Assembly (NCBI GenBank): GCA_015658965.1
Contig: DQNX01000003.1
Coordinates: forward strand, 1-7,610
Source: Gammaproteobacteria bacterium
GTDB lineage: Bacteria; Pseudomonadota; Gammaproteobacteria; PS1; Pseudothioglobaceae
Direction: 5' to 3'
Length of the DNA stretch: 7,610 nucleotides
Part shown: one piece after another, positions 1 through 5,674 of the stretch
Layout: the number at the start of each line of letters is the position of its first letter
Position numbering within the stretch: position 1 is the stretch's first letter
Notes under the pieces: model-generated
Told to the model about the DNA's origin: nothing
Databases searched by the model: none
What the model saw: the letters and a program-made list of their open reading frames with translations, nothing else
Made by a program: the position numbers and the translations under genes

Positions 1-1968
1 AACAAAATGATTGCAGAAATCTCCAAAACTTTATCAGGCGAGTACGCTGATAGCAATCCAATTTTATGCATCGAAGCGCCGACGGGCACTGGCAAAACCA
101 TGGCTTATTTACTCAGTGCCATCCCCATTGCCAAAGCCAATAAAAAGAAATTAATTGTCTCTAGTGCGAATGTCGCACTACAAGAGCAACTGCTCAACAA
201 AGACATACCTGAAGTGCAAAAATATTGCACTGTTGATTTTGAATACGCACTGGTCAAAGGACGCTCGCGTTATCTTTGTGTGCGCAATTTAATCAATTTG
301 GTTGAAGACAACACCCATGAAAATGCCTTATTTGATAATGCCGCACTATGGGATGCTCCGCCTGGAAAATACCAACTTGACCAGCTTGGTGAAATGCTTG
401 AAGACTATTCTGATAAAAAGTGGAATGGCGAAATAGACGACTTAGAGCAAACACCAGATGGGGCTTTGTGGCAAAAAATTGCTTGTAATCGTTTTACCTG
501 TACCGCCAAAAATTGTGAATTTTATAATGATTGCGCCTTTTTTAAAGCCCGCAAGAAAATCACCAAGGCCGATGTGATTGTGGCTAATCATGATCTGATT
601 TTGGCAGACTTAAGTACCGGTAACACGATATTGCCCGATGTCGATGAATCCATTTATATTTTCGATGAAGCGCACCACCTTAATCGCAAGGCTTTGTCGC
701 ATTTTTCACTCAGTAGTGGCACTGAATTTATTAAAACCAGTGTCAGACAAACCCAAAGTGTTAGTGATCAAGTTTGCAAGATAACCCAGCAAGATACGCT
801 TGATATCCCCATTAAATCAATTGATGATTACTTAGCAAATTTAACCGAACTCTTTAAACAGCTTGATTTTGACGAAGAGATTCATCTGTTTGAACAAGGT
901 GTGGTGGATGCACCAATCCAATCTGTTTGTCAAAACCTGTTAACTATAGTGGGCACTGTTCATACTCAATTTGACAATTTAAAAGTGTCTTGGTCGGATT
1001 ATCTAAAAATTAAAATAGTGGAAAAAATCACCGTCGACCCTATTAACAATGCCTTGGGAGAGTGCGAACAACACCTGTCTTCTATTTTATTACTGCTTTC
1101 TTCTTTTTTACAAACAGATGAACCTGCTCAAGCGCCTCATTCCCGTTGGATTGAAAAAACCACGCTGCCCAATAAAAAAAATAACTATCTGTTAAACAGT
1201 GCACAAATTGATATCTCTCACAATCTGAATCAACTTATTTGGTCAAAAGTAGCTGGCGCTGTACTCACTTCAGCCACCTTGTCCTCGCTCGGTAGTTTCA
1301 ATCGACTTAATCAGCAATTAGGCCTAGTAAAATCGGAAAACCAATATCTGCGCCTACCTTCACCCTTTAACTTTGATGCGGTTGATTTTATTGTCGCAAA
1401 CTTTAAAAACAGCCCAACTCAGGTATATGAACACACGCAAGAGGTAGCCACACAACTTTTACAGCGCATTAATTGCGATGAAGGCTCATTGGTATTATTC
1501 GCCTCTAACAAACAAATGCAAATGGTGGCTGATTTAGTCGAGCAAAAACTCGGTTGTGACTTGCTTGTTCAAGGCGAGTTTTCCAAAAAACGCATCCTAG
1601 AAAAACACATCCGGCTGCGAAAACAAGGCAAAGGCAGTGTGATCTTTGGGCTTGATAGCTTTGCCGAAGGCGTGGATCTCAAAGGCGATAACCTCACTCA
1701 TGTGGTGATTGTAAAATTACGCTTTAGCGTGCCAAACTCTCCCATTGAAAAAACCACGCAAGATTATTTGCAATCTCAAAATCGCAATCCTTTCATGGAA
1801 ATCTCCCTGCCCGACGCCTCACTCAGACTCATCCAAGCTTGCGGGCGCTTAATCCGCACCGAAACCGACACGGGGAAAATCACCATTTTTGACAATCGCC
1901 TCACCACTAAATTCTACGGCAAACAGCTGCTAGCCGCGTTGCCGGGTTATAACATTGTGATTGAATAA
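1..1968 (+). CDS. dinG: DinG-family ATP-dependent iron-sulfur DNA helicase (5' end outside window)
   Basis: An XPD-like superfamily 2 helicase expected to unwind DNA 5'->3', including D-loops and R-loops, in repair and at replication-transcription conflicts. Numbering from the ATG at 7: Walker A APTGTGKT at residues 24-31; four Fe-S cluster cysteines C91, C165, C170 and C176, whose spacing (74, 5, 6) equals that I recall for E. coli DinG; DEAH box at 220-223; LTSATL at about 420-425; motif V FAEGVDLKG at 552-560; motif VI QACGRLIR at 610-617. The ATG at 7 is not the true start. The frame is open to base 1 (Asn-Lys before the Met), and in E. coli DinG the matching Met lies about residue 34 after a conserved N-terminal segment. 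About 30 residues are therefore probably off the left edge. The C-terminus lacks the basic tail of the E. coli protein. It converges on trkH. Family assignment is very secure; the promoter is not visible. Confidence 0.96.
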   Translation, partial: NKMIAEISKTLSGEYADSNPILCIEAPTGTGKTMAYLLSAIPIAKANKKKLIVSSANVALQEQLLNKDIPEVQKYCTVDFEYALVKGRSRYLCVRNLINLVEDNTHENALFDNAALWDAPPGKYQLDQLGEMLEDYSDKKWNGEIDDLEQTPDGALWQKIACNRFTCTAKNCEFYNDCAFFKARKKITKADVIVANHDLILADLSTGNTILPDVDESIYIFDEAHHLNRKALSHFSLSSGTEFIKTSVRQTQSVSDQVCKITQQDTLDIPIKSIDDYLANLTELFKQLDFDEEIHLFEQGVVDAPIQSVCQNLLTIVGTVHTQFDNLKVSWSDYLKIKIVEKITVDPINNALGECEQHLSSILLLLSSFLQTDEPAQAPHSRWIEKTTLPNKKNNYLLNSAQIDISHNLNQLIWSKVAGAVLTSATLSSLGSFNRLNQQLGLVKSENQYLRLPSPFNFDAVDFIVANFKNSPTQVYEHTQEVATQLLQRINCDEGSLVLFASNKQMQMVADLVEQKLGCDLLVQGEFSKKRILEKHIRLRKQGKGSVIFGLDSFAEGVDLKGDNLTHVVIVKLRFSVPNSPIEKTTQDYLQSQNRNPFMEISLPDASLRLIQACGRLIRTETDTGKITIFDNRLTTKFYGKQLLAALPGYNIVIE

Positions 1969-2008
1969 TTAAACACTTTTCATAAAACTCCGTTTTTAGT
2001 TTGAGTGC

Positions 2009-2066
2009 TTGATACTTTTTCTGATGCACCCCAAGGGCAGGCTTCGCGCAGTAGAAAAAGTATCAA
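2009..2066. repeat. Long interrupted palindrome, 14-bp perfect arms
   Basis: The left arm TTGATACTTTTTCT (2009-2022) and right arm AGAAAAAGTATCAA (2053-2066) are perfect reverse complements around a 30-base centre that is more GC-rich than its surroundings (contains CCCCAAGGG and CTTCGCGC). It could form a large cruciform or RNA hairpin on either strand, starting 40 bases after the dinG stop. It may help end transcription from either direction, although neither arm is followed by a clear T-run. Similar AAAAGTATCAAA or AAAGTAACCAAAG palindromes are, from memory, common dispersed intergenic repeats in proteobacteria. That identity is inference; the symmetry is directly visible. Confidence 0.8.
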
Positions 2067-2178
2067 AGCCTAAGCGAGGAAATCTTTGATTTTGAAGAAA
2101 GGATTTAACTAAAAAATTTCGGAAATAATCGAAATGACCAATAAAAACACCCAATAAGCAATCAATCCACTCTAAAAC

Positions 2179-2226
2179 AGCGGTTTAAAGGCTTGAAATA
2201 GCCTATTTAAGCGGTTTTTAGCTTAA
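2179..2226. repeat. Stem-loops flanked by an 8-bp direct repeat
   Basis: AGCGGTTT occurs at 2179-2186 and again at 2210-2217. Between the copies lies a stem-loop, AGGCT (2189-2193) / AGCCT (2200-2204), with a 6-nt loop. The second copy overlaps another inverted repeat, TTAAGC (2207-2212) / GCTTAA (2221-2226), with an 8-nt loop containing five Ts. Read on the minus strand this lies 60-110 bases past the trkH stop and could contribute to termination or mRNA 3'-end stability. The stems are short, so chance is a real alternative. Confidence 0.4.
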
Positions 2227-2278
2227 TAACAAGGTCTTCCAAGGCAATACGAAAAATTTGGGATATTTTGTAAATGTC

Positions 2279-2299
2279 GCGTTTTTCGACTAAAAACGC
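2279..2299 (-). terminator. Stem-loop over the trkH stop codon (possible weak terminator or 3' structure)
   Basis: GCGTTTTT (2279-2286) and AAAAACGC (2292-2299) form a perfect 8-bp inverted repeat with a 5-nt loop. The TAG stop of trkH (2292-2290) sits at the stem-loop boundary, and the last two sense codons are inside the stem. On the minus strand the 3' arm is followed by GACATTTAC and not a T-run, so it is not a canonical intrinsic terminator. It may instead protect the mRNA 3' end or act together with the other hairpins downstream. Confidence 0.35.
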
Positions 2300-3738
2300 C
2301 AAAAGGCTCTGTGCAATAACGCCATCAGGGTTAAGATTTCTAAGCGACCTAACAGCATTGAAAAACTCAAAATCCATTTGGCACTGTCACTCACACCACC
2401 ATAATTAGCCGCGACTTCGCCTAAGCCTGGGCCAAGGTTGTTGATGCTGGCAGCGGTGGCTGAAAAGGCACTGACTTGATCAAGGCCCGTGAACATCAGT
2501 GCAATGAGAATAATAATAAAAGCAATCACGTAGAGTGAAAAGAAACCCCAAACTGAAACCAAGGTACTCTCGGCCACACTACGATGGTTGAGCTTGATGC
2601 CAATGTATGCATTCGGATGAATGAATTTTTTGATTTCTTTCATCGCGAGTTTAAACATTAACAACACTCTCACCACTTTAATACCGCCGCCCGTTGAACC
2701 TGCGCAAGCGCCAATAAAACTGGCGAAAATTAATAAAATAGGCAAGATAAAGGGCCATTGTGAATAATCTGTAGAGGCAAAACCTGTGGTGGTGGCAATC
2801 GAAACGGTTTGAAAAATGGCTTGTCGAGCGGATTCGCTTATGCTCGGATAATAACCAATTTCAAATAAATAAACACCCACAATAACTGCCGTAGTAAATA
2901 AAATAAACAGATAGGCTTTAAACTCTGAATCTTGTGCGTAGGTAAAGATGTTTTTCTTTTGCCAAACAAAGAAGTGTAGAGAAAAATTAATACCGGCTAA
3001 CAGCATAAAGACAATCGCGACGCTTTCAATCGCACTTGAATTAAAGAAGCCAATCGAGGCGTCGTGAGTAGAAAACCCGCCAATCGCCACCGTGGAAAAA
3101 CTATGTCCAATGGCATCAAAGACATCCATGCCTGCCAGATAATAAGCCAGTGCGCAAACCACGGTAAAGCTCAAATATATCTTCCATAAAGCTTTGGCCG
3201 TTTGAGTGAGTTTTGGGGTCAGTCTTTCTTTGGAAATACCGCTAGATTCTGCATTATAAAGTTCCATACCGCCCACACCAAGCATCGGCAATATTGCCAC
3301 GGCCAACACAATAATACCCATGCCACCGAGCCATTGGAGTTGCTGGCGATAATACAAAATCGCCTTAGGTAGATCATCCAAGCCCGATAAAACGGTTGCA
3401 CCTGTAGTAGTAAGCCCTGACATTGATTCAAAAAACGCGTCACTAAATGACATTCTAAGCGATTCAGACAATAAGAAAGGAATGGTCGCAAACAGTGACA
3501 AAATAAACCAAAAACTCACCACCACCAAAACACCTTCGCGGATTCTAAATTCTTTTTTGGTGTTTCTAAACGGTAGCCATAAAATCAAACCACTCAGCAG
3601 TGTGACTGAAAAAGCAGCAACAAAAGACGTCATCTCATTTTGCTGATAAATGAAATCCACCAATATGGGTGGTAACTGCGTTAAGCTAAATACCATCAAC
3701 AACAAGCCAATGGTTTTGAAGACGATACTAAATTGCAT
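2290..3738 (-). CDS. trkH: Trk potassium uptake system membrane subunit TrkH
   Basis: Pore-forming inner-membrane subunit of the Trk K+ transporter, working with TrkA. At 482 residues it is almost exactly the E. coli length (483). Four pore repeats are visible, each a membrane-P loop-membrane unit with a filter glycine: TTTGATV (G113), AIGGFSTHD (219-226), TTTGFASTD (G319) and NNLGPGLGEV (433-442). The glycine-rich intramembrane gating loop AGSTGGGIK (346-354) and the conserved arginine of SMLLGRLEILT (R465) are also present. Hydrophobic segments run from residue 8 to the C-terminus. The ATG at 3738 lies 2 nt after the trkA stop, so translation is probably coupled. It is the last gene of the ntrY-ntrX-trkA-trkH run, and its TAG stop falls at the edge of a stem-loop. 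It is intact, with nothing missing. Confidence 0.97.
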   Translation of the reverse strand: MQFSIVFKTIGLLLMVFSLTQLPPILVDFIYQQNEMTSFVAAFSVTLLSGLILWLPFRNTKKEFRIREGVLVVVSFWFILSLFATIPFLLSESLRMSFSDAFFESMSGLTTTGATVLSGLDDLPKAILYYRQQLQWLGGMGIIVLAVAILPMLGVGGMELYNAESSGISKERLTPKLTQTAKALWKIYLSFTVVCALAYYLAGMDVFDAIGHSFSTVAIGGFSTHDASIGFFNSSAIESVAIVFMLLAGINFSLHFFVWQKKNIFTYAQDSEFKAYLFILFTTAVIVGVYLFEIGYYPSISESARQAIFQTVSIATTTGFASTDYSQWPFILPILLIFASFIGACAGSTGGGIKVVRVLLMFKLAMKEIKKFIHPNAYIGIKLNHRSVAESTLVSVWGFFSLYVIAFIIILIALMFTGLDQVSAFSATAASINNLGPGLGEVAANYGGVSDSAKWILSFSMLLGRLEILTLMALLHRAFWRF

Positions 3739-3740
3739 GG

Positions 3741-5117
3741 TTACTCATCAAAACGCCCTTGGAACAAGGCTTCAACCTCGTGAATTTTGCTCATATCGCT
3801 AAGCACGATCAGCACGTGATCACCTTCTTTAATGGCCAATTTTCTCGAACCCATAATAACGTCGTTATTCCTAACCACTGAGCCCACAACTACGCCCTCC
3901 GGCAGATTGAGTGCTTCAATGGTTTTACCGACAACATTAGAATGCGCTTGATCACCATGAACAATCACCTCAATTGCCTCAGCTTTGCCTTGGCGCAAGG
4001 AATGCACCAACATTGTATCGCCTTTACGAATGTGCGCCAAAATACCGCTGGTGGTGATTTGATCGGGTGAAATCACCATGTCCACATCCTCACTTTGCTC
4101 GGCCAGATCTTCATAAACATTACGCTTAACTAAGGCAACGGTTTTATATGCGCCTAGACGTTTGGCTAAAATAGACACAATCACATTGATTTCATCGGAA
4201 TCTGTTAACGCCAAGAATAAATCAGCACTTTCAATGCCCTCTTCTAACAACAACTCTTCGTCAGAAGCATTGCCGTGTAACACCAAAGCGTCTTCAAGCT
4301 GATCAGCAATCTGCGCCACCCTATCCTTGTTCATTTCAATAATACGAACCCGATGACTTTTTTCTAAATGCTTGGCTAAACTCAGGCCAACATGCCCGCC
4401 ACCGGCAATAATGATGTTTTTATAGGTTTTATCGAGTCGTCTAAATTCTTTTAAAACCTTTGAAACGCTGGATTTTTTAGTCACAAAATACACTCGATCA
4501 CCGTCTTTAATCACGGTATCGCCATACGCTGGGATTGCCCTACCATTGCGATATAGGCTAACAATACGCATGCGTATTTTTGGCAGGTGCTCATGTAATT
4601 CTTTAATGGGGTGGCCAACAATCGGTGTGCCTGCATAGGCTCGAGTTTCAACCAGTTGTACCAGGCCATTTTCGAATTCAAAGACTTGCTCTGCACCGGG
4701 CTCTTCCACCACGCGCTTAATGTAATTAGTCACTAAGCCTTCAGGGGTGATGACGAAATCAATGGGAATGGCATCATCAGAGAACAACTCCTTGCGGTGT
4801 CGGTATTCTGCGGTGCGTACGCGAGCGATTTTTTTGTCAACCTGATAAAGTGTATGCGCCATTTGACAAGCCAGCATATTGTCTTCGTCAGACTTTGTGA
4901 CTGCAATTACCATATCCATATTCCTGATATCCGCCTTTTCTAAAATATTCGGATACGAGGCATGACCACAAACGGTTTTAATGTCTAGATGGCGCTGTAA
5001 TGAGGATAAATTAGCCTCATCTTTATCAATAACAGTGATGTCATTTTCATTGTCAGAGCATAAATATTTAGCCAACGACGAACCCACTTGACCCGCACCC
5101 AAGATTAAGATCTTCAT
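3741..5117 (-). CDS. trkA: Trk potassium transporter NAD(H)-binding regulatory subunit TrkA
   Basis: Peripheral cytoplasmic subunit that assembles on TrkH and gates K+ uptake in response to bound nucleotides (NAD(H), ATP/ADP). The 458 residues form the classic duplicated RCK architecture. The first Rossmann domain has GAGQVG at 7-12 with the acidic ribose-binding D31 after strand 2, followed by an RCK_C domain (about 140-220, containing DGDRVYFV). The second Rossmann domain has GGGHVG at 239-244 with E261, and its own RCK_C (about 372-455, containing EGDHVLIV). Length equals that of E. coli TrkA. The ATG at 5117 overlaps the ntrX stop in an ATGA; the nearest AGGA lies about 12 nt upstream, so initiation probably relies on coupling. 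trkH follows after 2 nt. The protein is complete, with both nucleotide sites intact. Confidence 0.97.
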   Translation of the reverse strand: MKILILGAGQVGSSLAKYLCSDNENDITVIDKDEANLSSLQRHLDIKTVCGHASYPNILEKADIRNMDMVIAVTKSDEDNMLACQMAHTLYQVDKKIARVRTAEYRHRKELFSDDAIPIDFVITPEGLVTNYIKRVVEEPGAEQVFEFENGLVQLVETRAYAGTPIVGHPIKELHEHLPKIRMRIVSLYRNGRAIPAYGDTVIKDGDRVYFVTKKSSVSKVLKEFRRLDKTYKNIIIAGGGHVGLSLAKHLEKSHRVRIIEMNKDRVAQIADQLEDALVLHGNASDEELLLEEGIESADLFLALTDSDEINVIVSILAKRLGAYKTVALVKRNVYEDLAEQSEDVDMVISPDQITTSGILAHIRKGDTMLVHSLRQGKAEAIEVIVHGDQAHSNVVGKTIEALNLPEGVVVGSVVRNNDVIMGSRKLAIKEGDHVLIVLSDMSKIHEVEALFQGRFDE

Positions 5118-5674
5118 TTTTTATCAATTCCTAAGTCTTTTAATTTACGATACAGCGTAGTCCGCTCTAAACCAGCCAACTCGGCAACTTTGGCAATATT
5201 GTTGTTATTTTTTTCTAAATGATGTTTGAAATATTGCGATTCAAAAATATTTCTGGACGCCTTTAAAGGTAAATCAAAATCAATGCCACTGATTTGTTGC
5301 TCTTGATAAACAACTTGCTCAGATAAAATTTTTCGTACCAATGAGAGAATGTCGTGCAAAGGTTTTTTCAAAAAATCAACAGCACCCATGCGAATGGCCC
5401 TGACCACATCTTTGTGTTCAGCGTGGCCAGACATCATGACCACTGGCGTTGAAAAACCTGCGTTCATCCATTCTTCCAACAAAGACATGCCGTCTTGGCC
5501 AGGCATCCAAACATCCATCATCACCAAATCAAAAGTATGGTCTTTAATCAGGGTTTTAGCTTGTGCGGCATCCTGTGCGACAACCACATTGTAATTCACA
5601 TCTTCCAAGGTGTCTTTTATTGTTTCAGCATTGATACCTTCATCGTCAATAATAAGGATATTACCAATATTCAT
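5114..5674 (-). CDS. ntrX: NtrX-like response regulator lacking the AAA+ sigma-54 activation domain (receiver + Fis HTH)
   Basis: Response regulator of the adjacent NtrY kinase. Residues 1-120 are a complete receiver: acidic pocket D10/D11, phosphoacceptor D54 in DVWMPGQDG, switch S82 in MMSGH, and K104-P105. Residues 121-135 are a short linker. Residues 136-183 match the NtrX C-terminus (LPLKASRNIFE, then the Fis-type helix-turn-helix ending GLERTTLYRKLKDLGI). Canonical NtrX is roughly 450 residues; here only 186 exist, and Walker A, Walker B and GAFTGA are all absent. The frame is clean, so this looks like a settled domain loss, not a frameshift. Expected to bind DNA as a dimer and regulate without sigma-54 ATPase activity, in layout like RegA/PrrA regulators. 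Those are the alternative identity, but the C-terminal wording and position next to ntrY favour NtrX descent. Its ATG overlaps the ntrY stop, with AGGAG 5 nt upstream. Confidence 0.88.
   Translation of the reverse strand: MNIGNILIIDDEGINAETIKDTLEDVNYNVVVAQDAAQAKTLIKDHTFDLVMMDVWMPGQDGMSLLEEWMNAGFSTPVVMMSGHAEHKDVVRAIRMGAVDFLKKPLHDILSLVRKILSEQVVYQEQQISGIDFDLPLKASRNIFESQYFKHHLEKNNNNIAKVAELAGLERTTLYRKLKDLGIDKK

Larger units (their letters stand above)
1969..2289. other. Non-coding spacer between convergent dinG and trkH, rich in inverted repeats
   Basis: About 320 bases with no convincing gene on either strand. It holds a large palindrome (2009-2066), several short stem-loops (ATTTCG/CGAAAT at 2116-2135, AGGCT/AGCCT at 2189-2204, TTAAGC/GCTTAA at 2207-2226) and an 8-bp direct repeat flanking one of them. 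As both neighbours end here, transcription from both sides must stop in or near this region, yet I see no textbook hairpin directly followed by a T-run. Its length is more than a simple terminator needs, so a dispersed repeat unit or decayed sequence is plausible. Confidence 0.75.

Noticed and set aside
7..9. ATG at 7 as the dinG start
   Set aside because: The frame is open to base 1, no RBS can be seen, and DinG proteins have a conserved segment of about 30 residues before the aligned Met; the gene is treated as cut by the window edge.
1984..2006. Possible intrinsic terminator right after dinG
   Set aside because: Only a 5-bp AT-rich pairing (AAACT/AGTTT) with the T-run inside the loop; too weak to call.
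2080..2106. Hairpin AAATCTTT / AAAGGATTT
   Set aside because: Imperfect with a bulge and very AT-rich; expected by chance in this composition.
3219..3491. 90-residue minus-strand reading frame inside trkH
   Set aside because: Lies wholly inside trkH in another frame, with a composition unlike a real protein (many Cys and Trp); a shadow.
4511..4696. 61-residue minus-strand reading frame inside trkA
   Set aside because: Alternative frame of a fully conserved trkA region, with no independent support.
5114..5674. ntrX as a pseudogene or frameshifted fragment
   Set aside because: The frame is uninterrupted, both terminal domains are complete with key residues, and the start, RBS and overlaps are normal; no remnant of the missing domain lies in neighbouring DNA.
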